A stretch of 47,744 bases of DNA. It comes from a virus. The stretch lies in the IMG/VR virus record IMGVR_UViG_3300034283_000349, positions 1-47,744 of that record, one strand, 5' to 3'. The translations under genes and the position numbers were made by a program. Of the stretch, positions 19,119-27,057 are shown one piece after another. Every line of letters begins with the position of its first letter. The stretch's first letter is position 1. The notes below the pieces were generated by a model. That model was not told the origin of the DNA and searched no databases. It worked only from the letters and a program-made list of their open reading frames with translations.

Positions 19119-19649
19119 TTATACTCTAATTAATCTTTGGAATTCCGAAACAAACTTACCAATTAAATTCTTTGGAATATACTTTATTTGTCGCTTCTGC
19201 TCATTTAACTCGACTTCATAGTCCCAGTTCGAAACTGGTTCATGTTCACCCGATAGAACTTTTGCCGAATTATAATCAACAATAATTCCTTGTGGGACAC
19301 CTTGTGATGCAAGCATATCTGTAGTCCTGTAATGATGCACTGCTTGGTATATATTATTCTCACCGTATTTTTCTACGCAATACGAATAAAGATCTTTATC
19401 TTTTCTTGGCCATTCTTCGCGAACATCAACGATATTGTTTGTCAGTAGTAGAACCCAATGATAATCTTCTCTTCCATACATTTTATATGCGAGCAATTCT
19501 GGAGTTTCTCCATTTTCAATGTAAGTTGTTTCTAAAAAGTCCACATTTTTAATAGGAGTTTTTGGTGCTACACGAAGAAAAATATCTGTGATGCCCTTAT
19601 AGGTGCCATCGAACTTTCCTCTTAATACTGGAAATTGTCTAAAATACAT
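19119..19649 (-). CDS. 53: Baseplate wedge protein gp53
   Basis: The product has 176 aa (T4 gp53: 196). Family features include the N-terminal MYFRQFPVLRGKFDG, the LysM-like stretch NGETPELLAYKMYGREDYHW and VLLLTNNIVDVREEWPRKDK, which is highly conserved in gp53 of T4-like phages. gp53 encircles the wedge core and helps join wedges to one another. It lies one base downstream of gene 48 and one base upstream of the gp27-like gene, so it is part of one translationally coupled late block. Confidence 0.92.
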   Translation of the reverse strand: MYFRQFPVLRGKFDGTYKGITDIFLRVAPKTPIKNVDFLETTYIENGETPELLAYKMYGREDYHWVLLLTNNIVDVREEWPRKDKDLYSYCVEKYGENNIYQAVHHYRTTDMLASQGVPQGIIVDYNSAKVLSGEHEPVSNWDYEVELNEQKRQIKYIPKNLIGKFVSEFQRLIRV

Positions 19650-19650
19650 C

Positions 19651-20763
19651 TTAATATCCTTGATTGACTCTTTGTGCAGTCATTAGTTCTAGTTCTAAGA
19701 ATTCTAGACGCATAGTCGCATGGGTTGGCATACCATTATCGAATGTAGTAAATCCAGTATCACTTCCATAATCTATTGTCATATTAGTAAGAACGCAAGT
19801 GGAAATTTTGCGAACAAATTGGTTTTCTTTTCCTGCATGATAATATACAATGGTAAATTCTGAAGGATAGTTGAAGAAGTATCCAGAGTCTTTGAGTTCT
19901 GGATGCATATGATATGCAAACTTTTGAATGATTCCCATACTATCCCCCTTTCCGCCAGTTGTGCGATTAAAAATCGCCTTTGCTTCTGCTTCACTTCTTG
20001 GGGCAAAATTATATTCGAATATAAAAGATCTATTACTCATCGATTTGAAGAATTGTTCTTTGTATGGGTTGGTCACAGTTTTAGTTGTGGATTCTAGCAC
20101 TTTATTAACATCAAGCGCATTGTCGCTTAAAACTTTAGAAATTTTACCGCCTGAACGTAATGCCAGTTTCATGTTATCTGTACTTAGTGGATTCATTGCA
20201 CCCAAGAGAGACTGGTTACCAGCACCGATCGCACCGAGCAATGTGCCCATTTCACCTTCTTTCCAAGTTGCTCGATATCCTGCAGACATTTTATTTTCAG
20301 GCATCTGTAGAGCAATGGCACCAGCACCTGTATATAGTTCCTGATTACCTGACAATGCTCCGATGGCACCACCAACAAGTCCACCACCTAAAGTTTTTGC
20401 TGCAACGCTACCAAGGCGACCCAAAAGACTAACGCCACCAGCATTTTTACCGCCACCATTAGTCAACTGTTCTGCGATGCCAAGACCAGCACCAATACCT
20501 GCACCTAGAGCAGCAGTTTGAGCAGTGGCATTTTTTGGTTGTTGTGTATTTTGCTGACTTTTATCAAAGACCTGTCCACCATTGTTCTTGAACGATTCAC
20601 CAAGACGAGAACCTTCTCTTACCAATGGATAAAAGACAACATAATGCGGGGATTGCGTTTCTACATCAAGTGGATACCGAAGCGCACTGCCACTATCGAT
20701 TCCATATTTTTGAATGTGCGCTTCTCTCGCATCATCTTTTGGCGTAAATTTGATTTGCGACAC
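19651..20763 (-). CDS. 48: Baseplate tail-tube cap protein gp48-like
   Basis: The product has 370 aa (T4 gp48: 364). The N-terminus (LRYPLDVETQSPHYVVFYPL) and C-terminal half (AYHMHPELKDSGYFFNYPSE, ATMRLEFLELELMTAQRVNQ) match the tube-cap/tube-initiator family of T4-like phages. There is a central Gly/Ala-rich stretch (GAGIGAGLGIAEQ, GGGLVGGAIGALSG). gp48 and gp54 cap the hub and start tail-tube polymerisation; gp54 has a related fold, so the two names could be exchanged. It is the first gene of the leftward late operon, with a TATAAATA late promoter 33 bases upstream of its ATG. Confidence 0.8.
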   Translation of the reverse strand: MSQIKFTPKDDAREAHIQKYGIDSGSALRYPLDVETQSPHYVVFYPLVREGSRLGESFKNNGGQVFDKSQQNTQQPKNATAQTAALGAGIGAGLGIAEQLTNGGGKNAGGVSLLGRLGSVAAKTLGGGLVGGAIGALSGNQELYTGAGAIALQMPENKMSAGYRATWKEGEMGTLLGAIGAGNQSLLGAMNPLSTDNMKLALRSGGKISKVLSDNALDVNKVLESTTKTVTNPYKEQFFKSMSNRSFIFEYNFAPRSEAEAKAIFNRTTGGKGDSMGIIQKFAYHMHPELKDSGYFFNYPSEFTIVYYHAGKENQFVRKISTCVLTNMTIDYGSDTGFTTFDNGMPTHATMRLEFLELELMTAQRVNQGY

Positions 20764-20764
20764 G

Positions 20765-20772
20765 AATAAATA
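20765..20772 (+). promoter_or_regulatory. Late promoter (AATAAATA) for the rightward tail/head genes
   Basis: AATAAATA lies just outside gene 48 and 31 bases before the ATG of gene 4. It matches the NATAAATA late-promoter octamer of T4-like marine phages, read by the gp55/gp33 sigma system. With the usual short distance to +1, transcription would begin about 20 bases before the gene 4 start. It forms a divergent pair with the octamer at 20803-20796. Confidence 0.55.
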
Positions 20773-20795
20773 TCCCTTAGATTGGTATTTTCTTA

Positions 20796-20803
20796 TATTT
20801 ATA
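20796..20803 (-). promoter_or_regulatory. Late promoter (TATAAATA) for the leftward baseplate operon
   Basis: A perfect T4 late-promoter octamer on the minus strand, 33 bases upstream of the gene 48 ATG at 20763. No -35 box is needed for gp55-type late sigma. It would drive the long structural operon down to the window edge. Its first base overlaps the first base of the gene 4 start codon on the other strand. Confidence 0.65.
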
Positions 20804-21246
20804 TGGTTTATTCAAAAGATTCACTCAAAGGCAGATATAATATACAGAAACCCAATAAGTATATCGGGGATCCGAGCAACATCATCTTCCGTTCTAGTTA
20901 CGAACTAAAGTTTATGAAATGGTGTGATGCGAATGATAATGTTTCGGAGTGGGGTTCAGAAGAACTTGCAATACCATATAGATCTCCTGTTGATGGAAGA
21001 GTCCATAGATACTTCGTCGACTTCTATATTAAAGTCAATGATCAACGTTACTTGATAGAAATTAAACCTGCTAAGTTTACGCAGGAACCCAAAATCCCAA
21101 AACGAAGAACAAAACAGTTTCTCCAAGAAGTAATGAATTGGGGTGTGAATCAAGCAAAGTGGAAAGCAGCAACTGAATTCTGTTTAGATAGAAAATGGAA
21201 ATTCCTGATATTAACTGAAAAAGAATTGGGAATAACGAATAAATAG
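20803..21246 (+). CDS. 4: Head completion protein gp4 (nuclease-fold)
   Basis: The product has 147 aa (T4 gp4: 150) when started at the ATG at 20803, giving MVYSKDSLKGRYNIQKPNKY. This matches T4 gp4 (MAYSGKWVPKNISKYRGDPK) in length and start. Conserved stretches are YIGDPSNIIFRSSYELKFMK, WGSEELAIPY, RYFVDFYIKV, YLIEIKPAK and KWKAATEF. The D...EIKP arrangement is the TnsA/PD-(D/E)XK-like nuclease core of this family. gp4 acts on filled heads just before tail joining. An upstream in-frame ATG at 20782 would add seven residues absent from T4 and lies about where the transcript should start, so I prefer 20803. Confidence 0.92.
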   Translation: MVYSKDSLKGRYNIQKPNKYIGDPSNIIFRSSYELKFMKWCDANDNVSEWGSEELAIPYRSPVDGRVHRYFVDFYIKVNDQRYLIEIKPAKFTQEPKIPKRRTKQFLQEVMNWGVNQAKWKAATEFCLDRKWKFLILTEKELGITNK

Positions 21247-21251
21247 TTATT

Positions 21252-21824
21252 ATGGCAAATCCTTTCGAAAACCTTCGTGCTAAAGCTGGGGATGGACAAA
21301 AGTCTATCTGGTGGTATATGCGCAATGCTCAAAAATTAGTCGGCGCGAGTTTATCGCCGAATACAGCAATGCAATCTGATATTGGAGAACTAAAGTCAAA
21401 CATCGAAATCGGTTCGATGTATATGTACTATTACGATCCAAAATGGAAAAACGAATTACCATTCTATGATGCCTTCCCGTTAGTGCTGCCATTCGGTCCA
21501 GCACCTGGAGGGTTTTATGGTATCAATCTGCACTACGCACCATATCTGGTAAGAGGAAAGATTCTAGGCGAGTTGCTTGATTACACAAATTCAAAAACAT
21601 TTAGTCCCACTACCAAAATTCAAATGTCGTATCAAATGTTACAGAGCATTAGCACTGCAAATGAGGTTAAACCTTGCATCAAGCATTATTTGACAACTCA
21701 TGTGCAATCAAGATTTATGAAGATAAATCCCATCGACTGGAAAAGTGCCATATTTTTACCCCTTGAAGCATTCCAGAAAAAAACAAAAGAAGAAGTATTC
21801 AGAGACTCGAGGAGTAAATACTAA
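21252..21824 (+). CDS. Probable DNA-end protector gp2-like / head-tail structural protein
   Basis: The product has 190 aa, rich in aromatic and basic residues: NLRAKAGDGQKSIWWYMRNA, MYMYYYDPKWKNELPFYDAF, PLVLPFGPAPGGFYGINLHY, VKPCIKHYLTTHVQSRFMKI. The pattern YDPK...LPFYD.FPLV.P...GFYG.NLHY is widespread in T4-like phages and I recall it being annotated as DNA end protector. That fits its place beside gene 4, since genes 2 and 4 are neighbours in T4. T4 gp2 is longer (274 aa), and I cannot confirm homology by eye. The gene overlaps the next one by one base (TAATGG) and starts 5 bases after gene 4. Confidence 0.5.
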   Translation: MANPFENLRAKAGDGQKSIWWYMRNAQKLVGASLSPNTAMQSDIGELKSNIEIGSMYMYYYDPKWKNELPFYDAFPLVLPFGPAPGGFYGINLHYAPYLVRGKILGELLDYTNSKTFSPTTKIQMSYQMLQSISTANEVKPCIKHYLTTHVQSRFMKINPIDWKSAIFLPLEAFQKKTKEEVFRDSRSKY

Positions 21825-22528
21825 TGGCAGCGGCAGGCAACGGGATACAAGAATTTCTCGCAGAAGTGGGTGCAAAGGACTTAGCACGTTCACACAGATT
21901 CGAAGTAATTCTCGGCACACCGAAATGTATGAATGGTTTGGAAAATAGCATTACCAATGCACTTCTAAATATTCCTGGAGTTCCAGAAGCATCAGAATTT
22001 CTTCTGGGACAGAAAAACACTCCCGAAAATAATAACACTGCTTATACATCACTAATGTGCGAAGAAGCAATCTTTCCTGGATTAGTGATGGGTTCAAAAC
22101 CATTCAAGTATAATAACCGTGTCGAGAATCGAGCAACTTTTCTAGACTATACTGGCGAATCTGCAACATTTACTTTCCTTTGTGATAAAGACTGGAAAGT
22201 AAAGAAATACTTCGACACATGGATGCGCAAGATCGTAAATCCTGAGAAACGATATGTTGGATATTATGAGGATTATACGTGTCAAATCGTTTTAAATTCA
22301 CTGGATCAAAACGACCAAGTAACACAAACATGGATCATGGAAGAAGCATGGCCTAGAGCAATGGCACCTGTTTCATTAGCATGGTCCAATACACAATTCG
22401 TTAGACTGCCAATAACCTTTACATTTAGAAATTGGAGACTGCAGCAAAATGTCGGATCAAGAATGGAAAATGTGCTTGGTGGACTGGCTGGCGATACATA
22501 TGCGGACAGAGGGCAACCCCTCGGATAA
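21824..22528 (+). CDS. Tail-tube-fold protein (gp19/gp54-like)
   Basis: The product has 234 aa. It begins AAGNGIQEFLAEVGAKDLAR, then SHRFEVILGTP, followed by CEEAIFPGLVMGSKPFKYNN. This order, with a signature CE.A.FPG.. turn and a WRL C-terminal strand (PITFTFRNWRLQQNVGSRME), is typical of the T4 tail-tube family and its tube-initiator paralogue gp54. Its location before gp26 and the tape measure suggests the tube initiator or an adaptor, not the bulk tube subunit, which normally lies next to the sheath gene outside this window. One-base overlap with the gene upstream. Confidence 0.65.
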   Translation: MAAAGNGIQEFLAEVGAKDLARSHRFEVILGTPKCMNGLENSITNALLNIPGVPEASEFLLGQKNTPENNNTAYTSLMCEEAIFPGLVMGSKPFKYNNRVENRATFLDYTGESATFTFLCDKDWKVKKYFDTWMRKIVNPEKRYVGYYEDYTCQIVLNSLDQNDQVTQTWIMEEAWPRAMAPVSLAWSNTQFVRLPITFTFRNWRLQQNVGSRMENVLGGLAGDTYADRGQPLG

Positions 22529-22545
22529 ATTATTAGGAGAATATT

Positions 22546-23226
22546 ATGTTACCTGTTATGGAAACACCAACGTTTTACGTTGAAATGATTGGAAGTAAAG
22601 AGCGAGTTAAATTCAGACCATTCTTAGTTAGAGAAGAAAAGTTGCTGATCATGGCATCAGAATCTGAAGATCAATCTGAAATGTTAAACGTGATGCAAGA
22701 AATTGTCGACGTTTGTAGTTTCGGTAAATTGGTAGGCAAAGATCTCCCGTTCTTTGAACTCCAAAATATCTTCATTAAACTTCGCTCTGAATCTATTGGT
22801 CAGATTACCGAGTTTAATTTGGTATGTGGTGAGTGCGGTCATAAGACTGCAGCGGAACTTGACTTGACAACAATTAAACCCACCATTACCGAGGGTCATA
22901 CAAATAAAATCGATTTCGGAAACGGTCTTGGGGTTATTATGCGGTATCCAACTTCGATCGATATGGGAGGCGATTCCGTAACATATGATTTAGTAGTTTC
23001 TTGCATCGATAGTGTCTACACTACAGATGAAGTCTTCACAACTAAAGATATTCAACGAAAAGACGTAGAGCAATTTGTTGACAATCTAACCTCTTCACAG
23101 TTTAAGAAGATTACAGAATTCTTTCTTTCTATGCCCAGAGTCGAACATAAGATTGAGTACGATTGCTCGAACTGTTCAACAAATAATGTAATTTTCCTCG
23201 ACGGTGTAGAAAGTTTTTTCGAATAA
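22546..23226 (+). CDS. 26: Baseplate hub/tail assembly chaperone gp26-like
   Basis: The product has 226 aa (T4 gp26: 208). It belongs by sequence style to the T4 baseplate protein family (Pfam T4_baseplate): VKFRPFLVREEKLLIMASES, DVCSFGKLVGKDLPFFELQN, then two CxxC pairs (VCGECG near 93-98 and YDCSNC near 206-211) that probably bind one zinc. It has a strong TAGGAG ribosome binding site. The last codons before the stop form T TTT TTC, and a chaperone-like ORF follows in the -1 frame just ahead of the tape measure gene. This is the same arrangement as lambda gpG/gpGT, so a fraction of translation probably yields a gp26-gp51 fusion. Confidence 0.85.
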   Translation: MLPVMETPTFYVEMIGSKERVKFRPFLVREEKLLIMASESEDQSEMLNVMQEIVDVCSFGKLVGKDLPFFELQNIFIKLRSESIGQITEFNLVCGECGHKTAAELDLTTIKPTITEGHTNKIDFGNGLGVIMRYPTSIDMGGDSVTYDLVVSCIDSVYTTDEVFTTKDIQRKDVEQFVDNLTSSQFKKITEFFLSMPRVEHKIEYDCSNCSTNNVIFLDGVESFFE

Positions 23227-23250
23227 CCCTTTCTCATGACAACATGAGGA
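23214..23250 (+). promoter_or_regulatory. Candidate programmed -1 frameshift site with downstream hairpin
   Basis: The heptamer T TTT TTC (23214-23220) is in the correct register of the gp26 frame and lies 3 bases before its TAA. Ten bases later an 8-bp stem with one G.T wobble and an ACAA loop spans 23231-23250 (core CTCATG/CATGAG). The -1 frame is open from the heptamer straight into the 52-aa gp51-like ORF: CGA ATA ACC CTT TCT CAT then GAC AAC ATG. The ATG of that ORF is buried in the stem and has no Shine-Dalgarno. Confidence 0.7.
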
Positions 23251-23402
23251 ATCATTATAAGACCAACTTTATTTTAATGCACGAACATAAATATTCGTTA
23301 AGTGAACTTGAAAATATGATTCCTTGGGAAAGGGAAGTTTATGTTGGTTTATTGGCAATGCACTTAAAAGAAAAAGCAGATAAGCAAAGGCAGCAACAAT
23401 AA
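23244..23402 (+). CDS. 51: gp51-like tail assembly chaperone ORF (probable frameshift extension of gp26)
   Basis: The ORF encodes 52 aa, with the core SLSELENMIPWEREVYVGLL and a Lys/Gln-rich end. ELE.M.PWER..Y..LL is the hallmark of small tail-assembly chaperones encoded before tape measure genes in T4-like marine phages. Its ATG (23244) lies within a hairpin and has no ribosome binding site. The frame is continuous with the -1 frame of gp26 from base 23214, so the natural product is probably a gp26-gp51 fusion of about 285 aa, as with lambda GT. Independent initiation at 23244 remains possible. It overlaps the tape measure start by one base (TAATG). Confidence 0.8.
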   Translation: MRNHYKTNFILMHEHKYSLSELENMIPWEREVYVGLLAMHLKEKADKQRQQQ

Positions 23403-26068
23403 TGGAAACCAAGTCCGCATCAGAAAGATTTGCGAGGGTAATAGAAACCGCCAAGAACACTTCGAGTTCTGGTGAAAAACCAATGCAATCTGAAGAAAAG
23501 GACAAATTGTTCTCTGAAGTTCGCAAGGTTCTAGATCTTAATAAGAATAGACCTGCTGATAAGGAAGCATCTGCAAGATTGGTAAATAGTTTTATTCAAT
23601 CTATCGAAAGGAATACATCTGATGTAATCCGCACAATGGAATCCCAAGACAAGAAACTCATGGAGGATACGTTGGATGCAATTACAAAATTGCAATTCAA
23701 GACGGTCGACGAGTTTAAGAAATCACTCAAAGACATCAATGACCTTGCATCAAAAATGATTGCTAGAAGCGAAAGTGGTGGTCCAGGACAACTTGGTGAA
23801 ATTGGTAAAGAGTTACAACAGCAAGCTCTAGGCGAACGCTTCAAGGCAGAAGGATTAACACTAGAAGGTAAAGACGACACATTCGTCAATCGTCTGAAAC
23901 AAGAATTGTTTGGAAACTCAAAAGAACCTGGAAGAGAAGGCACGCCAACTAAAGGATTCAGAGAAGGTTTCAAAAACGCTGGCAGCGAATTCATGGGCGG
24001 ATTCAAGAAAGGATTGACGCCGCAGAGCGGAGTTCTTGGGAGCATATTCAAATCTCAAGAATCCCGTCGCGAAGAAATTCGTAATGAAACCAATCAATCG
24101 AATGAAAGACTTTCAGAAGTAGAACGTTTAAAGAAAATGTTTTCTGAGGCAATCGGTAGCAAAACAGAAACCAATAAGTCTACCAATAATAATTCAACGA
24201 CGACCAGTCAGTCAACCAATGACGTTAATAAGTCAACGACGACCAATCAGTCTGCCAATGACGTTAATAAGTCAACGACGACCAGTCAGTCTTCGTCAAA
24301 TGACACCGCAACAGAAACGAATCAGTCTGCAAGTCAATCTGTTGCAGAATTTACATCTGTAGATAAAATGGTAAATCTTACTGAAGAACAAAAGAAGATT
24401 TTAGAGCAGCAAGGCATCAAACCATCTTCCGAGAAAGATTTCTCGTATAGAAAAGATGGTAAACCTGTTTCAATGGAAGAGATTAATAAAACTCTGGAAG
24501 CAAAACACAAAGAATCTATACAACCAAAGGTAAAGATTCAATCTGCAAAAGGTGGAGTTGTAGTAGGAGATAAGAATGATGTTGCATCTATCTTAACTGA
24601 AATCAAACAACTCATCACAGAGATTAAAGATAAGTTATTCAAACGTGCTGGTGTTGCACCTTCTGGCAAAAAACAGTTAGACCCAAGTTCCAGCGTAAAA
24701 GATGTAATGACTCGCAACAAAATAGCACAGGCAGAAGCAGAACAAGCATCTGCAGACGCCCAAAAACGTGCTGAAAATATTGATAAACAAAACGCCGAAA
24801 AGGCATCTGCAACAGTAGAAGCGAAAGAACAATCTACCCCGAAAGTAGTTATCGGCGGAACAGAATCTGCAAACACTAGAGTCACACCAGAAACTCCTAC
24901 AACTGGTAACGGTGAGCAAGATGAAGGTGGAGGATCTCTGTTTGGCGGGATCGCTGCTGGGTATGCTGGGTTCAAAGCTGGCGGTCAGGGTCTATTTAAA
25001 AAACTAGAAAATCAAAGATACTCTAGTCGTCTCTCCAACTTTGGTGCAAAAGCAGGTGGTGTATTCGAGAGAGGCACCAATGCAGTAGATGGTGCTGTTG
25101 ATCGAGTAAGGGGAACTGCAAATACTCTGAGAACAAAGGCGACTGACCTTGTTAAAAACAGAGGTTTACGAGCAGAACAATTATTAGACAAGAATGGTAG
25201 ACCTCTTGCTGGTGCTGCTAAGCAGTCTCGAATTGGTAAAGTGATGCGAGATCGTATTGCGGGAGTTAGTGAAAGCGGTAAAGGGATGTTTAATAAAGCA
25301 TCTCAATTTATCGGCAAAAACACCGCAAAGGGTGCCACCGCTGGTAAAATTGCTGAGAGTGGTATGGGCATGCTCAGTAAAGCAAAAGGTGCTATCAGCA
25401 AGGTCGCAGAAAAGGGAATGTCTAAAGTTGGTGGCAAGATTGCTACAAAGGGTGCTGCTAAAATAGGCGCAAAGGCAGTTGGTAAATCTCTACTGAAAAA
25501 GATTCCAATTATTGGTGCAATTGCTGGTCTTGGGTTTGGTGCCATGCGTGCACTACAAGGAGACTTCGTTGGCGCTGCAGGTGAAGTAGCGTCGGGTGTC
25601 GCCTCTACTGTTCCTGGAGCGGGAACTGCTGCGTCATTTGCAATTGACGCTGGTCTTGCAGCAAGAGATATTTCCAGAGCAGGTAATGAAGACTCAACAG
25701 AGGGTTCAACTGAATCCGTCGACGGAGCGAGAGCAGAAGGTGGTCCAGTATCTGCCAAGGGTTCATATCTGGTTGGTGAAAATGGACCAGAATTATTCAC
25801 ACCTAATACAGCAGGTTCAATTAAAACTAATCAAATTACCAAGAGCAATTTGGAAACTGGGAATAATACTGCTGCGGCGAATTTAAAAGAAATGACAGAT
25901 AGTGCTAGAGAAGATACTGCGCCAGTTATTAATGTTCCACCACCAACTGTAATTCAACAACCTGCTGCACCGCAACAAAATAATGGTAGCGGATCTCTAC
26001 CGATGGATACGGTCAGAACTGAAGACAGTAGTTGGCAAAGGTTCCAGAATAAAAGATCTTTCGGATAA
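23402..26068 (+). CDS. Tail tape measure protein
   Basis: The product has 888 aa and is mostly helical and polar. It contains coiled-coil-rich N-terminal 200 residues, a Ser/Thr/Asn low-complexity region (about 255-310, from a 39-bp DNA repeat), long Ala/Gly/Lys-rich helices (about 515-700), and one hydrophobic segment near 700-760 (KKIPIIGAIAGLGFGAMRAL, then AASFAIDAGLAA) that could insert in the host membrane. The C-terminus carries AEGGPVSAKGSYLVGENGPE followed by LFTP, the motif found at the end of many tape measure proteins. Position after the gp26/gp51 cassette supports the call. Protein length should set the tail length. Transcription ends in the hairpin two bases after the stop. Confidence 0.85.
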   Translation: METKSASERFARVIETAKNTSSSGEKPMQSEEKDKLFSEVRKVLDLNKNRPADKEASARLVNSFIQSIERNTSDVIRTMESQDKKLMEDTLDAITKLQFKTVDEFKKSLKDINDLASKMIARSESGGPGQLGEIGKELQQQALGERFKAEGLTLEGKDDTFVNRLKQELFGNSKEPGREGTPTKGFREGFKNAGSEFMGGFKKGLTPQSGVLGSIFKSQESRREEIRNETNQSNERLSEVERLKKMFSEAIGSKTETNKSTNNNSTTTSQSTNDVNKSTTTNQSANDVNKSTTTSQSSSNDTATETNQSASQSVAEFTSVDKMVNLTEEQKKILEQQGIKPSSEKDFSYRKDGKPVSMEEINKTLEAKHKESIQPKVKIQSAKGGVVVGDKNDVASILTEIKQLITEIKDKLFKRAGVAPSGKKQLDPSSSVKDVMTRNKIAQAEAEQASADAQKRAENIDKQNAEKASATVEAKEQSTPKVVIGGTESANTRVTPETPTTGNGEQDEGGGSLFGGIAAGYAGFKAGGQGLFKKLENQRYSSRLSNFGAKAGGVFERGTNAVDGAVDRVRGTANTLRTKATDLVKNRGLRAEQLLDKNGRPLAGAAKQSRIGKVMRDRIAGVSESGKGMFNKASQFIGKNTAKGATAGKIAESGMGMLSKAKGAISKVAEKGMSKVGGKIATKGAAKIGAKAVGKSLLKKIPIIGAIAGLGFGAMRALQGDFVGAAGEVASGVASTVPGAGTAASFAIDAGLAARDISRAGNEDSTEGSTESVDGARAEGGPVSAKGSYLVGENGPELFTPNTAGSIKTNQITKSNLETGNNTAAANLKEMTDSAREDTAPVINVPPPTVIQQPAAPQQNNGSGSLPMDTVRTEDSSWQRFQNKRSFG
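24194..24291 (+). repeat. 39-bp tandem repeat (2.5 copies) in the tape measure gene
   Basis: The unit starts TCAACGACGACCA and ends GACGTTAATAAG. Copies lie at 24194-24232 and 24233-24271, with a partial third copy to 24291. Each unit encodes 13 residues (STTT(S/N)QS(T/A)NDVNK). Two mismatch clusters separate the full copies. The unit is a multiple of three, so copy changes keep the frame and would alter tape length slightly. Confidence 0.95.
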
Positions 26069-26069
26069 A

Positions 26070-26097
26070 AAAAGGGGGACAATTAAGTCCCCCTTTT
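26070..26097. terminator. Bidirectional rho-independent terminator between tape measure and gene 32
   Basis: An 11-bp perfect stem (AAAAGGGGGAC / GTCCCCCTTTT) with an AATTAA loop. T-runs flank the stem on both strands. It lies between the convergent stop codons of the tape measure gene (+) and gene 32 (-), so it can end both transcripts. Confidence 0.93.
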
Positions 26098-26101
26098 CAT
26101 T

Positions 26102-27022
26102 TTAGTCGTCAGCGAGACTCGAGAAGTAACTCATCGTGTCATCGTCACTGTCTTCCTTCCATGGCGGCGAATCATCGGTCACCGTAGAAGTTGCAGACTT
26201 CATCTTAGTTTCAACGAACAGTTCGTCTTCAGCATCCAGCGGATTAACCTTCTCGGCAGTTGCTACGCGAGCACCACCCGAAAGGACTGCATTCAACTTC
26301 GCCTTCAGTTCGTCATATGACTTGAAGTTTGAAGGATCGAGGAACGCTGCGAGAGAATGGGTCTTACCCCAGATCTGCTCCAACTTATCTTCGTCATCAG
26401 ACAAAGGAGTTGGTCCATCAAATTCCGATTTATCGTAGTTACGATAACCTTCAACCTGACGAATGCGCAACTTGAAGTTAGCACCTTCCCATAGATCGAA
26501 CGGATTGACTGGTTGTTCATCTTCGAACGTAGGTTGCATCACGTCCTTAATCTTATCGAAGATCTTCTTACCGTACTTATACAGGAAGACCTTACCTTCG
26601 TTCTCTGGATTCGCGGGATCGCGAATAACAAGGACGTTCGAGATGTAAGTGAGGCGACGCTTCTGCTTGCGAGCAATTTCCTTGTTCGCTTCGACGCCTG
26701 AGTTCCACAGTTCGGAATTCAGTTCGCCAACAGGATCTGGTTTGTTGAGAGTAGTAAGCGAGTTTTCGATATACCACTTACCAGTTGGACCTTGGAAACC
26801 ATGGTCCCATACGCGAACCCACGGAAGTTCTTCACCTGCAGGAGCAGGGAGGAAGCGAAGCACTGCTTGACCGTTACCTGCCTTATCGACAGTCGGTTTC
26901 CAGAAACGATCATCGTCTCCACGCTTTTCTGTAGTGGGGTTTGCGATTGACTCGACTGCCTTCATGAGCGAGTCAAAATTTCCGCGTTGCTTGCGGAGTT
27001 CGGATAGAGAATTACTTGACAT
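26102..27022 (-). CDS. 32: Single-stranded DNA-binding protein gp32
   Basis: The product has 306 aa (T4 gp32: 301). The N-terminal basic region (SLSELRKQRGNFDSLMKAVE) is the cooperativity domain. The OB core includes RFWKPTVDKAGNGQAVLRFL, then PWVRVWDHGFQGPTGKWYIE and NSLTTLNKPDPVGELNSELW, almost diagnostic of T4-like gp32. The acidic tail (DDSPPWKEDSDDDTMSYFSS) recruits replication partners. Unlike T4 gp32, the protein contains no cysteine at all, so the structural zinc site is missing. A clear AAGGA ribosome binding site precedes the start. Upstream are a 54-aa gene, gp59 and gp33, the same order as in T4. Confidence 0.95.
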   Translation of the reverse strand: MSSNSLSELRKQRGNFDSLMKAVESIANPTTEKRGDDDRFWKPTVDKAGNGQAVLRFLPAPAGEELPWVRVWDHGFQGPTGKWYIENSLTTLNKPDPVGELNSELWNSGVEANKEIARKQKRRLTYISNVLVIRDPANPENEGKVFLYKYGKKIFDKIKDVMQPTFEDEQPVNPFDLWEGANFKLRIRQVEGYRNYDKSEFDGPTPLSDDEDKLEQIWGKTHSLAAFLDPSNFKSYDELKAKLNAVLSGGARVATAEKVNPLDAEDELFVETKMKSATSTVTDDSPPWKEDSDDDTMSYFSSLADD

Positions 27023-27057
27023 ATGTATTGTCCTTATGTTTGCGTTGTATGTTTGGT

